Source: Verrucomicrobiota bacterium
GTDB lineage: Bacteria > Verrucomicrobiota > Verrucomicrobiia > Opitutales > Opitutaceae
NCBI GenBank assembly: GCA_026398135.1
Contig: JAPLTN010000004.1
Location: 19,638-83,637, forward strand
DNA length: 64,000 nt
Direction: 5' to 3'
The translations under genes and the position numbers were made by a program. The notes beneath the pieces are model-generated. The model was given only the letters and a program-made list of their open reading frames with translations. It was not told where the DNA came from and made no database searches. The first letter of the stretch is position 1, and every line of letters begins with the position of its first letter. This document shows positions 48,802 to 58,092 of the stretch, in pieces.

Positions 48802-49911
48802 TTACACGTGGTTGAAGAAGATACGGCCCTCGCTCGTGCGTTTGGGCTGATCGGTTTCCCAATAAACGTCTTTTTGGATGTCGTCGGCGGTCGGGAACGG
48901 CGACGCTTCGGCAAACTCGACCGCGCGATCGGCCTCGGCGCGTGCCGCTAAATCGATTTCCTCGATGATCGCGTCGGTCAGAACCTTTTCGTGCAGGAGC
49001 TGCTTCTGAAACACCTGCAGCGGATCCTTGGTGTTGCGATAGTCCTCGATCTCCTTGCGGTCACGGTAAGTCTTATCGGGATCGGCCACGGAGTGACCGC
49101 GATAACGATAAGTGTCGATTTCCACGACCGCCGGCTTGAACTCATCGCGGGCTCGATTCAGGGCTAAATCGAGCGTGGCACGAACCTCATAGATGTCGTG
49201 CCCGCCACACTGATACCACTTCATATCATACGCTTCGGCACGTTTTCCGAGCTGGCCGGCCGAAGAACGCTCTTGGGAAGTGCCCATCGAGTAACGATTG
49301 TTTTCGATGACAAAAATAACCGGCAAGTCCCACAGCGCCGCCAAGTTGTAAGCTTCGTGCACCGCACCTTGGTTCACTGCGCCATCGCCCATGAACGCCA
49401 TCGCGGCCCCTTTTTTACCCTGATACTTCACCGCGTAAGCCAAGCCGGTGCCGAGCGGAATCTGCCCGCCGACGATACCGTGACCGCCCCAGTAATTAAG
49501 ATCGGGCGCGAAGTAGTGCATCGAACCACCCTTGCCCTTGGAGCAACCCGTGACTTTGCCGTAAAGTTCGGCCATCAACGGCTTAGTATCCATGCCTACC
49601 GCAATCGCATGACCATGATCGCGATAGGCGGTGATGACGTGATCGTCATTACCCATCAACGAACAGGCCCCGACCGCGACCGCCTCCTGGCCGATGTAAA
49701 GATGCAGGAAGCCCCCGATCTTTCCGGAGTTGTAAACCGGCAGGCATCGCTCCTCGAAACGCCGGATGCGCACCATCTTACGATAAAGCTCGATACGCTG
49801 TTCCGTCGTCAAACCAGCATTGGCCGCAGCCGTGGCATGAGGGCTGGGCACGGCGATCGACACATCGGATAGGGCGCTGGTTTCAGCAGGGGCGGAAGAC
49901 TTCTTGCTCAC
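48802..49911 (-). CDS. pdhA: Pyruvate dehydrogenase E1 alpha subunit
   Basis: About 369 residues from GTG 49911; the frame is open to a TTG at 49974, and neither start has a clear ribosome site. The thiamine-diphosphate motif is GDGAVNQGAVHEA with the closing ENN, and the phosphorylation-loop-like region is YRYRGHSVADPDKTYR. HGIVGGQIPLGTGLA is typical of the pyruvate-specific group. First gene of pdhABC; the 186 bp upstream to the NUDIX gene must hold the promoter. Confidence 0.94.
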   Translation of the reverse strand: MSKKSSAPAETSALSDVSIAVPSPHATAAANAGLTTEQRIELYRKMVRIRRFEERCLPVYNSGKIGGFLHLYIGQEAVAVGACSLMGNDDHVITAYRDHGHAIAVGMDTKPLMAELYGKVTGCSKGKGGSMHYFAPDLNYWGGHGIVGGQIPLGTGLAYAVKYQGKKGAAMAFMGDGAVNQGAVHEAYNLAALWDLPVIFVIENNRYSMGTSQERSSAGQLGKRAEAYDMKWYQCGGHDIYEVRATLDLALNRARDEFKPAVVEIDTYRYRGHSVADPDKTYRDRKEIEDYRNTKDPLQVFQKQLLHEKVLTDAIIEEIDLAARAEADRAVEFAEASPFPTADDIQKDVYWETDQPKRTSEGRIFFNHV

Positions 49912-50097
49912 GATTAAGGGCGTTGGTTGGAAGAGGAAAAGCCGCCAGTGTTCGCCGCGATGCAGGGAAATCAAGTGCGTTTGCGCCCCATGCCCCCGAC
50001 TATGTTCACGTCACAAAGATATTTCATGTCAGCACTGCGCGAAATCCACAAAAACGAATATGCCTGGGTCCCGGTTACCGTTTTATTTAAAATACGC

Positions 50098-50637
50098 TCA
50101 GCCCCGCGCCATAATCTGTTCCTCAACAATTTCCAAGGGTTTACCCGGGGCGCAATCCGCCCGCAGCGCGACGAACCCGTGACGATGTTGGTCATAAACC
50201 CGCCAAAGCGCGGTCCGGTCAGTCTCCGGCAAAGCCAACGCATCGATTTGCTCGCGACTAAAAAAACCAAAGCCCCCCTCTTCCATCGTCGGTGGCAGCT
50301 CATCCAGCGGTTTGCCGCAGTGGAACAAAAACAGCAGCCAGTGGGAAGCGCCCTCGTAGGCTTTCTCAGCGATCATGGCAAATAAGTGTAAATCGGAGAC
50401 GTCTATCGTATGCCCGGTCTCCTCCTGCGTTTCGCGCACCGCACATTCAAAGGGAGACTCTCCAGTCGCCGTTTCCAGCTTCCCCCCGATCGGCGACCAA
50501 GTGCCGCAGTTAGGCGGTTTTACGCGCAACAGAAGCAACTGTTGTCCAAGCGAGTTCTGAATAAAGACCAAAACTGCAATCTTGTAACCCAAAAGCCCGC
50601 TTGGGCTTGGAGTTGGCGGGGTTTGGGTTGGAAACAT
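50098..50637 (-). CDS. NUDIX hydrolase
   Basis: 179 residues from ATG 50637. The Nudix box is GGKLETATGESPFECAVRET followed by QEETG (about 51-75); it has two extra residues between the first Gly and Glu60. RVKPPNCGTWSPIGG precedes it. These enzymes cleave nucleoside diphosphates linked to another group, as in MutT; the substrate is unknown. It is divergent from the pilus-like cluster, with 120 bp between the start codons. Confidence 0.88.
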   Translation of the reverse strand: MFPTQTPPTPSPSGLLGYKIAVLVFIQNSLGQQLLLLRVKPPNCGTWSPIGGKLETATGESPFECAVRETQEETGHTIDVSDLHLFAMIAEKAYEGASHWLLFLFHCGKPLDELPPTMEEGGFGFFSREQIDALALPETDRTALWRVYDQHRHGFVALRADCAPGKPLEIVEEQIMARG

Positions 50638-50757
50638 AAGGGCTGTAAATTCGCTGGCAGGAAAAAGCGCGATTTTGGCGTCTGCGCGCAAGCTTCTGAT
50701 TTTTGCCAGGATTTGAGCGTGACGACCCTGCGTCTTTTCGTAACTGTAGTCTTCCCC

Positions 50758-51378
50758 ATGAAAACCCCCATGCTTGCCCTGCTGGCCTTAGGTTTCGTAT
50801 TCGTTTCCACGTTACGAATTAACGCTCAAACCCCCGCCGCTCCCCCAGCCCAAGTCGAAGTCAATACGGTCAAATTTAGCTTTGCCCGCATCGGCAGCGA
50901 TGCATGGCTGGAAACTGACATCCGACTGGATGTTAAGCCCGGCGGCAAACTCGTCTCGGGCGAATTTGTTGATCGCGTAAAAGTTACCCTATCAATCGGT
51001 TGCGAAGCCTCCGATAGCAAAGGGCAAAAACGCCTGGTTTTTTATCGCGGCAACATGGAGCTGATCAGCCTGGAAGGCGGCAAGCCCGGAATGGTCCGAT
51101 TTTACCTGCCCCCGGAAGTCGTAAAAAGAGACAATCTCCGTGCCGACGTGAAATACTACGTGATCGAAGTCGAGGCCAAAGGCGAGCTCCAGAAACCCGT
51201 CAAAGCCAGCGCCGCCACTGAATTCACCACCCCTGACTCGCTTAAAAACTTCCTGAACAAAGTTTCCTCTGAATCTGGCGCAAATGAAGGCATTCTAATG
51301 CCGCAGTACCTCACTCCCTTTGCCGCCGACAGCCAACGCCCGTCTGCCACGCCTTTGCGCCGCGAATTGCAACGCTGA
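50758..51378 (+). CDS. Amuc_1102-like pilus-cluster protein
   Basis: 206 residues from ATG 50758. A signal peptide (LALLALGFVFVSTLRINAQ) is followed by a beta-rich domain with KFSFARIGSDAWLETDIRLDVKPGG, here residues about 39-63, and KYYVIEVEAKGEL. Its position as the first gene before a PilM-like gene, an Amuc_1100-like gene and a secretin gene matches the Akkermansia order 1102-1101-1100-1099-1098, and I assign it on context plus size. It would act in the periplasm. No biochemical role is established. Confidence 0.72.
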   Translation: MKTPMLALLALGFVFVSTLRINAQTPAAPPAQVEVNTVKFSFARIGSDAWLETDIRLDVKPGGKLVSGEFVDRVKVTLSIGCEASDSKGQKRLVFYRGNMELISLEGGKPGMVRFYLPPEVVKRDNLRADVKYYVIEVEAKGELQKPVKASAATEFTTPDSLKNFLNKVSSESGANEGILMPQYLTPFAADSQRPSATPLRRELQR

Positions 51379-51444
51379 CCCACCCTCCCTGCTGAGATTG
51401 CGCTTGCTGATCAGCTTTACTACTGGAAAAAGAAACCTTCCCCT

Positions 51445-53151
51445 ATGTCTCTACCCCGTGTTCTCGCCGTGGATTGTGGCGCCGGCCACGTCGCTTGCGG
51501 TTTATTCAGCAGTGACAAATCAGGCCGTATCCAACTGGAAAAGCTTACCTTTGAGGCAATTAACCCGGACGCATCGCTCGATGCCGAGTGGAATTCCGTA
51601 GTCAGCCAGACGCTCTCCGATGCGATTAAACGTGAACAGCTTAGCGGTGAATGCAGCTTGGGACTGCCGGGGCACCATATTCTCGGGAAATTCATCAAAA
51701 TCCCCGCAGTCGAAGCCTCAAAACTAGATAAAATCGTCCAGTTTGAGGCCCAGCAAAATATCCCCTACGCGCTAAACGAGGTCGTTTGGGATTACCAAGT
51801 CATTTCCGAACAGGGTCTGGATCTTGAACTTATGTTGGCGGCGGCCAAAAAGGAAGTCGTTCAAGGCGCCTGCGATGCCCTGTCCGATAACCGCCTCACC
51901 GTCTCCTCGGTCCTGCCCTCCAGCATCGCGGTTACCCGCTGCTTTCGTTACAACTATCCGGAGATCACCGGTGGCGTAATCATCGCCGATGTCGGCGCAC
52001 GCTCGACCAACCTCATTTTTATCGATGCCGAACGGTTTTTCGTTCGCACCATCCCGTTGGCCGGCAACTCGATCACCCAAGCCATCGCCGAAGAACTGAA
52101 GCACGATTTCGCTCACTGTGAGACGATCAAGATTCAAGTTCTTAACGGCCAAAGCGAACTCCCGACCGCTTCCCCCGCCCGCGCCGCAGTCCAGAACGCG
52201 GTCAACACCTTCATCGGTAAACTTCACCTGGAGCTCACCCGCTCCATCGTAAATCACCGCCGTCAGTCGGGTGCCGAACAACCCGTGGCACTTTATCTCA
52301 CCGGCGGAAGCGCCACCATTGAGGAATTAAGCCACAAACTCGGCGAAAAACTCAAACTCCCGGTCGAGCGTTTGGATGCGCTCAAAAACATCGGTTGCAC
52401 CATTCCCGATGTAGCCAAACAAACCTCGTTGCTCGCCGGCTTGGTCGGCCTGGCCCTGCCGGCCACCAAAGGCCAGAAATCAGTCAATCTCATCCCGCCG
52501 GCGATCGCGGAACGCCTGACCTTCAAAAAACGTCAACCCTTGCTCATCGGCGCTGCCGTCCTGGTCGCGCTCTCGCTCCTTCCCTTGGCGGTGCAGTCCT
52601 CGCGCGCAGTCACTGCCGCAAATCAAAAACTGAAATCGATCAACGAGGCGATTACCCCCCTGCAGAACCTGCAATCGGAAATCAAAAACAAGCTCGTCTC
52701 CTTGGAGGAGGTCAAAACCGAGATACTCTCCATCCAAAGCTTGGCCGAATCGAAAAATAATTGGATCAATTTCCTCTCCGACCTCCAGGCACGACTCGTA
52801 AAAGTCGAAGACGTCTGGCTCGAGAGTCTCCAGGTTATCCGCCCCTCTGCTTCTGAAACCGCCCCCGCTTCGGGCGGCGGCCTGCTCGGCAACACTCCCA
52901 CGACCTCCGACGATACAGCCACCGCAGCCAAACCCGTCCTTCGCTTGCAGCTTACCGGCCGTCTGATTGACCGAAAGAACCCCGTTTCGCGCGTTTCTCC
53001 CGACTCCTACGAACGCATCAAAACCCTCTTGGCCAGTTTCGTGGATTCCCAATTTATCTCCGCCGTCGAACGCGAAAGCTTCGATGCCACCACTCCTGGC
53101 ATTCTGAAATTCGACTTTATTCTAGTCATCGACCCCGCCCGTCCCCTTTGA
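51445..53151 (+). CDS. PilM-like ATPase fused to a PilN-like segment (Amuc_1101 family)
   Basis: 568 residues. Residues 1-345 are an actin-like ASKHA domain as in PilM: VLAVDCGAGHVACG, QFEAQQNIPYALNEVVWDYQ, VIIADVGARSTNLIFI and LYLTGGSATIEEL. At 346 the PilN-type start SVNLIPP appears, then a membrane span (364-384), a coiled coil (390-450) and a periplasmic domain. In ordinary type IV pili PilM (cytoplasm) and PilN (inner membrane, whose N-terminus binds PilM) are separate proteins; here the contact is built into one chain. The next gene starts 4 bp after. Confidence 0.85.
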   Translation: MSLPRVLAVDCGAGHVACGLFSSDKSGRIQLEKLTFEAINPDASLDAEWNSVVSQTLSDAIKREQLSGECSLGLPGHHILGKFIKIPAVEASKLDKIVQFEAQQNIPYALNEVVWDYQVISEQGLDLELMLAAAKKEVVQGACDALSDNRLTVSSVLPSSIAVTRCFRYNYPEITGGVIIADVGARSTNLIFIDAERFFVRTIPLAGNSITQAIAEELKHDFAHCETIKIQVLNGQSELPTASPARAAVQNAVNTFIGKLHLELTRSIVNHRRQSGAEQPVALYLTGGSATIEELSHKLGEKLKLPVERLDALKNIGCTIPDVAKQTSLLAGLVGLALPATKGQKSVNLIPPAIAERLTFKKRQPLLIGAAVLVALSLLPLAVQSSRAVTAANQKLKSINEAITPLQNLQSEIKNKLVSLEEVKTEILSIQSLAESKNNWINFLSDLQARLVKVEDVWLESLQVIRPSASETAPASGGGLLGNTPTTSDDTATAAKPVLRLQLTGRLIDRKNPVSRVSPDSYERIKTLLASFVDSQFISAVERESFDATTPGILKFDFILVIDPARPL

Positions 53152-53155
53152 CCCC

Positions 53156-54154
53156 ATGGCACGTTTTAAATCCAACCCCATTTTCTGCGCCATCTTGGTT
53201 GTCTTGGCGGTAGCCGCGGCAGGTCAAGCATGGCTCTATTACACCCAAACCAGCAAACTCGGCAAAACAACCCGGGAGATCGCCAAGAAACAGCAAGTCC
53301 TCCAAGCCTTTTCCACCCAGGATCCCTTCCCGTCTAAAATTAACTTGGACGCAATCGAGGCCGACCTTGCACAACTCGCTAAAACCCGTGCGGACATTCG
53401 CGAACTCTTGCGTGCCAACAGCGACATCGCGCTCAAAATCTCCAGCGCCACCATCCCCGGCACTTCGACCGACGCCTATTTCGACATCGCGAACTTCGTC
53501 GAAAGCATGCGCAAGGCGACCCAACAAGCCGGAATCACAGGCGGTGAAACCAATCGTTTCGGTTTTAACACCTACGCCTCCACCGGCCCTGAGCGCGACC
53601 TGATCGCCCCTGTATTTAAACAACGCCAGCACATCGAATACCTCGTCAACGCCTTGATAAAGGCCAGCCCCGCCGAAATCATCTCCGTACAACGCGAACG
53701 CCCCCTCACCCCAGCCCAAACCAAACAACTCGCTTCCGCCCTCGCCGCCGGGCAGTCAGCTCCCGCCCTGCCAGTGGATCCCAATAACAAAGACTATTTT
53801 GTCATTGATAGTCGCACCAGCGCACGAGTCCCCGGCTTTGTTTCAACCAGCGCCTATCGCCTCAACTTCAAAGGCAACACCCTGGTCCTTCGCTCGCTGC
53901 TCAATCAATTGGCACTCTTTGAGCTACCCATGGTAGTACGCTCCGTGGAAGTAGATCCCATATCCAAAACCGGCCCAAGCGCCCCCGCGCCCACCCCTGC
54001 CAATACCCTCGCCAGCCTGTTTGGCATCGTGCCTGACCAGAAAACCAAAGAAGCAGAAAAACCCCTTGTCGAGAAACTCGACTCCCGCTTCACCGTAACC
54101 ATCGAATTTGTATCCTTGGTCGATAAAAACCTCACCGTCGCGAACAACCCCTGA
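53156..54154 (+). CDS. Amuc_1100-like pilus protein (PilO-like topology)
   Basis: 332 residues (Amuc_1100 is 317). One N-terminal membrane span (IFCAILVVLAVAAAGQAWLYY, 9-29) is followed by a coiled coil (about 30-80) and a mixed alpha/beta periplasmic domain with YFDIANFVESMRKATQQAGI and YRLNFKGNTLVLRSLLNQLALFELPMVVRSVEV, cited by parts at residues 105-125 and 231-265. The layout is that of PilO, which pairs with PilN beneath the secretin. Amuc_1100 is the Akkermansia envelope protein known for host effects; orthology here rests on gene order, length and topology. Tightly packed between its neighbours (4 and 2 bp gaps). Confidence 0.82.
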   Translation: MARFKSNPIFCAILVVLAVAAAGQAWLYYTQTSKLGKTTREIAKKQQVLQAFSTQDPFPSKINLDAIEADLAQLAKTRADIRELLRANSDIALKISSATIPGTSTDAYFDIANFVESMRKATQQAGITGGETNRFGFNTYASTGPERDLIAPVFKQRQHIEYLVNALIKASPAEIISVQRERPLTPAQTKQLASALAAGQSAPALPVDPNNKDYFVIDSRTSARVPGFVSTSAYRLNFKGNTLVLRSLLNQLALFELPMVVRSVEVDPISKTGPSAPAPTPANTLASLFGIVPDQKTKEAEKPLVEKLDSRFTVTIEFVSLVDKNLTVANNP

Positions 54155-54156
54155 CC

Positions 54157-55080
54157 ATGTCCGCCAAAACTAAAGATACCCTTTTTATTGCCGTCGGCGG
54201 ACTCGCCTTCATCGGCACCTCCTTCTGGGCCTTTCTACAACAGAGCAAAATCGCACACCTGGAGAGCCCTTTTGATATTCCCAGCAAAGGATTGGTTTAC
54301 TCTCCCTCCGCTCTCAAGATTACCCCCCCTGAATCCCTCCAGTGGGCCGACGCCCCCAAACAGACCGCCGGCGAAAACTGGCGCTTCGAGGTCTTCACCC
54401 CGCCACAAATTTTTTATAATTCCGAAACCAAGCAATTCACCGTCATACCGCCGGTTCGCACTGTAAAGGAAGTCGCCGCCGCCCCCGAGGTCGTGAAACC
54501 CAGCTTTGGCCTGGAACTTATCAAAGTCGAACAACCCCTGTTCCGCTTACAATTGGTCGGTGCCCTAGGCGAAGGTCCCTCCGCTCGCGGAACCTTCGAA
54601 AACCAGCTGACCAAGGAAATCATCATCGGGGCCAAGGGTAAACGTATCGACTCCCTCAACTTGGAGATCGTCAGCTTTGTTTCCCAACGCAAACGCATTT
54701 CGGTAAAAGGAGGCTCTGATTTGATTGAAGACATTGTGACCGCGACGGTTAAGGACACCTTAACCAATGCCGAAACCCAACTCGACGCCAAAGTGCGCAA
54801 AACCGAAGGTCCCGTCACTGCCGCCGTAAAAAACAGCCAAGGTGAAGAAAAAATTCTCCGGGTAGGTGAACAAATCAGCACCGATACCGCGTCCTATGAA
54901 CTCCTGGAACTCACCTTAACCCCACCCAGTGTTAAAATTAAAAAAACGGATCTAAAAACTAAGCAGGAAGAAATCACTGTTTTAGTCGCAGGCTCCGCCC
55001 AAGCCCCGTCTGCTCCGTCCGAAAAAACCCCGGCCCGCACCAATTCTACCGCAAATAGCGGCACAGCTTTCCCCTTTTAA
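54157..55080 (+). CDS. Amuc_1099-like pilus-cluster protein
   Basis: 307 residues. One N-terminal span (LFIAVGGLAFIGTSFWAFLQ, about 9-28) precedes a periplasmic region with WRFEVFTPPQIFYN (about 74-87), a beta-rich middle (PLFRLQLVGALGEG, GAKGKRIDSLNLEIVSF) and a Ser/Thr/Pro-rich tail ending AFPF. The repeated EEKILRVGEQI and VRKTEGPV stretches resemble a PilP-like linker between platform and secretin, but that comparison is inference. It starts 2 bp after the Amuc_1100-like gene and ends 59 bp before the secretin gene. Confidence 0.78.
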   Translation: MSAKTKDTLFIAVGGLAFIGTSFWAFLQQSKIAHLESPFDIPSKGLVYSPSALKITPPESLQWADAPKQTAGENWRFEVFTPPQIFYNSETKQFTVIPPVRTVKEVAAAPEVVKPSFGLELIKVEQPLFRLQLVGALGEGPSARGTFENQLTKEIIIGAKGKRIDSLNLEIVSFVSQRKRISVKGGSDLIEDIVTATVKDTLTNAETQLDAKVRKTEGPVTAAVKNSQGEEKILRVGEQISTDTASYELLELTLTPPSVKIKKTDLKTKQEEITVLVAGSAQAPSAPSEKTPARTNSTANSGTAFPF

Positions 55081-55139
55081 TACTTTTTTAGACCACCTGG
55101 CGCTTCACGCCCCCCCAATCCATTCTCTCAATTTCCCAA

Positions 55140-57950
55140 ATGAACTACACCAAGCTCCCGAAGAAGGTGCTCCTGCTCCTCGCTACCCCCGTAATATTCT
55201 CGCTGACTGTGCCTGCCGGCAGGTTGATTGCGCAAAGCCAGACTGAGACCAAAATTCGTCTTATGGCGGAAGGACTCCGAGCTCGCGACAGCGGCGACCT
55301 CGCCACCGCCAAAAACAACTTCGAGCAGCTTCTCGTTCTCGCCCCCACCGATATTACCGTTCAACGCCTGCTAAACGGCGTTAACGAAAATCTCGCCAAG
55401 CCCGCTGTTGTCGAGACACCTGCGCCTGCCGTAGTCACCCCGAGCGCCGACGTCCCCGAGGTCGTTTATGATCCTTCCGCCACCGGCCCGGCCAAACCCG
55501 CTAAATCCAAAGCGTCCAAATCCGAAACCGACAAAGCGACCGATTTAGCCAAAGCCGAAGACTCCCGCGTCAAAGACCTTATCGCTGCTGCCAAATCGCA
55601 AGTCAAAGAAGCCAACAAGCAGGCTAAAAGCGGTGATTACGAAGGCGCCAACACCAAGCTCGACGCCGCGATCCGCACTCTGCCGGTCAATACCATGACC
55701 GAAGACACGATCAAATCGCTCACTTCGACCAAAAACGCGCTCCTCCTCCAAAAATCGCAAGACCTTCTGGCTAAAAATGATACCGATGGAGCCAAGGCCG
55801 CCCTCGACGCCTATGTCGCCGCCACCAGCCCCTCCAGCAAACCCGCCGTCAAACAGGCCAAGAAAATCGATGCCGCCGAGCTGGATCCCGGCCTGCAGCC
55901 CATCGAAAAAGTCAGCACGACCTTTATTCCCGAACAAAAAGAAATCGCCAAACTCACCGCCAAGGGCCGCAGCCAGTACGTCGCCGGAGATATCGATGGC
56001 GCCCAGGATACCTTCCGCATGATCGAGACGATCAGCCCGGAAAACCCCGAGTCCAAATACTTCCTGAAGCGCATTGCCGACGAAAAAGCCCGCCTCGGTG
56101 ACATCAACCGTGAAAAAACCCGCTCCACCATGCTCGAGGAAGTGGCCAAGAGCTGGCAGCGCCCGGGTGTATTTGTTGAACGGAACACCCAAGCGGAAAG
56201 TGGTGAACGCACCGGTTCCGCGACCCTTACCAACAAACTCAACAATATCATCATACCCAGCGTCGCCTTCACCGGCGTGGAACTGGGCAAGGTCATCAAC
56301 ACCCTCGCCGCCTACTCCGAAGAATTCGACAAGACCCCCGGCGAAATCAAAGGCGTTAATATCGTACTCGGCAACCAACTCGCCGGCAGCAACGTACCCT
56401 CGGTTAATATCACCCTCCGCAACATGACGCTCAAGCGCGTCTTGGATATTATCACGGAAAACGTCGGGTACCAATACGAAGTCCAGGCCGATTTGGTCTT
56501 GGTCAAACCCAGTGGCACCGACGCCAACCTGCTCACCGAAGAATTTGCCGTCAGTAAATCCGCCCTCACCCGTATGACCGGCGTCAGCGGCGGCGCGAGT
56601 GCCTCGTCCGCAGCTAGCAGCGATCCCTTCGCCGCCGCCCCCGCAGCCGGCAGTGCCGCCTCAGGAGGCGGAGAATCCGATTCCATCAAACGCTTCTTGT
56701 CTGCCGCCGGTGTTCCCTTTGAGTCCGTTCCCGGAGCCAGCCTCGCCTATGACGGCTCACGCATCTTGGTAACGCATACCAACCGTAATATCGAACGTAT
56801 CCGCAACATCATCGGTCGCTACAACGATGTGCGCCAGGTCGAGATCGAAGCCAAGTTTATCGATGTGCAAGCCGGCGACCTCAACGAACTCGGCATACAA
56901 TGGGGTGCCAAAGGCAAAGGCTCCCCCCAGTTTGATACCACCACCGGAGCCCCGCTACTGGATAGCAGCGGCAACCAAGTCGTCGGTAATTATAAGCGTC
57001 AGGTTTCCAGCGGCAACCGCACATTGAGCGATACCTTCTCGGCTTCCACTTCCGCCAACCAGGGATCCATCACCACCAATACCTTCAACGGAACCGGCAC
57101 CACCACTAGCAATCGCACCATCGCAAATAGCGCGCCCACCGTTCCCGGCGCCGTTACCCTCGGTGCTCTCGGCGGTGCCACCGCCGCCTTCACCGAGGTC
57201 ATAGGCGATTTCGATGTCACCGCCACCCTTCGGGCACTATCCCAAAAGAGCTCCTCCGAATTGCTCAGTTCACCCAAAGTTACCGTCTTGTCCGGTAACA
57301 TGGCAAACATCACCGTGGCACAAGAACTCCGCTACCCGCAGTCGTATGGTGAAACTCAGTCCCAAGTCGGCACCAGCAGCGCAGGTGCCACCGGCGGCTC
57401 TGCCGGTGTTACGATCACGCCTGGCACCCCCCAAGACTTTACCACCCGTAACGTGGGTGTTGAACTCAAAGTCACCCCCACCGTCGAGGAAGACGATTAC
57501 TCCATCAGCCTAGATCTTAACCCGAGGGTTACTGAGTTTGAAGGCTTTATAGAATACGGTGGCCAATCCGTGGGCATTTCCAGCGGCACCACCGTGATTA
57601 CGCCCTCGGGTTTTTATCAACCCATCTTTGCATTGCGCGAGATCACCACGAAAGTGACTGTTTGGGACGGTGCGACTCTCGTCATGGGCGGTCTCACCCG
57701 CGAAGAAGTTAAACGCGTGAGTGATAAAGTGCCCATCCTGGGCGACATCCCTTATCTCGGTCGGGCCTTCCGCTCCAAGGGTGAAACCTCCCAAAAGCGA
57801 AATCTCCTGATCTTCGTCACCGCCAACCTGGTTTCGCCCGGTGGCTCGCTTAAGAAACAAGAGCTCCGCGGCATCAGCCCCAGCTCGACCTTCCAAAACC
57901 CCACCGTAGTTACCCCCAGCAGCTCCGAGTCCCGCATTCGCAGCCAGTAA
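55140..57950 (+). CDS. Type IV pilus-like secretin (Amuc_1098 family)
   Basis: 936 residues. A signal peptide (VLLLLATPVIFSLTVPAG) is followed by a TPR-like helical N-terminus (about 35-330) with an Ala/Lys/Pro linker, an STN/N0-like domain (about 375-465, ISLRNMTLKRVLDII-type strand pattern), and the secretin pore: VEIEAKFIDVQAGDLNELGIQWG from about 566, LRALSQKSSSELLSSPKV, VGVELKVTPTVEEDD, and VPILGDIPYLGRAFRS near 864. It forms the outer-membrane channel of the system. The long N-terminal helical region is not found in PilQ of proteobacteria. Confidence 0.9.
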   Translation: MNYTKLPKKVLLLLATPVIFSLTVPAGRLIAQSQTETKIRLMAEGLRARDSGDLATAKNNFEQLLVLAPTDITVQRLLNGVNENLAKPAVVETPAPAVVTPSADVPEVVYDPSATGPAKPAKSKASKSETDKATDLAKAEDSRVKDLIAAAKSQVKEANKQAKSGDYEGANTKLDAAIRTLPVNTMTEDTIKSLTSTKNALLLQKSQDLLAKNDTDGAKAALDAYVAATSPSSKPAVKQAKKIDAAELDPGLQPIEKVSTTFIPEQKEIAKLTAKGRSQYVAGDIDGAQDTFRMIETISPENPESKYFLKRIADEKARLGDINREKTRSTMLEEVAKSWQRPGVFVERNTQAESGERTGSATLTNKLNNIIIPSVAFTGVELGKVINTLAAYSEEFDKTPGEIKGVNIVLGNQLAGSNVPSVNITLRNMTLKRVLDIITENVGYQYEVQADLVLVKPSGTDANLLTEEFAVSKSALTRMTGVSGGASASSAASSDPFAAAPAAGSAASGGGESDSIKRFLSAAGVPFESVPGASLAYDGSRILVTHTNRNIERIRNIIGRYNDVRQVEIEAKFIDVQAGDLNELGIQWGAKGKGSPQFDTTTGAPLLDSSGNQVVGNYKRQVSSGNRTLSDTFSASTSANQGSITTNTFNGTGTTTSNRTIANSAPTVPGAVTLGALGGATAAFTEVIGDFDVTATLRALSQKSSSELLSSPKVTVLSGNMANITVAQELRYPQSYGETQSQVGTSSAGATGGSAGVTITPGTPQDFTTRNVGVELKVTPTVEEDDYSISLDLNPRVTEFEGFIEYGGQSVGISSGTTVITPSGFYQPIFALREITTKVTVWDGATLVMGGLTREEVKRVSDKVPILGDIPYLGRAFRSKGETSQKRNLLIFVTANLVSPGGSLKKQELRGISPSSTFQNPTVVTPSSSESRIRSQ

Positions 57951-57959
57951 ACCGAATTC

Positions 57960-57993
57960 GCGACCGATAGCCTGAACCGCCCCTATCGGTCGC
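57960..57993. repeat. Strong inverted repeat after the secretin gene
   Basis: The 11-bp perfect arms GCGACCGATAG/CTATCGGTCGC have a 12-base loop. There is no T tract. It lies 9 bp after the secretin stop and 100 bp before the giant gene, so it could partly terminate or stabilise the operon transcript. Confidence 0.65.
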
Positions 57994-58092
57994 AATCCCC
58001 GCACTGGATTCGTAAGTTACCTTGTACGCACCTCATCATCAATATCCGGATTCACCGCCAAACGTCCCGTATCCAGGCTATACCTCTTTAAC

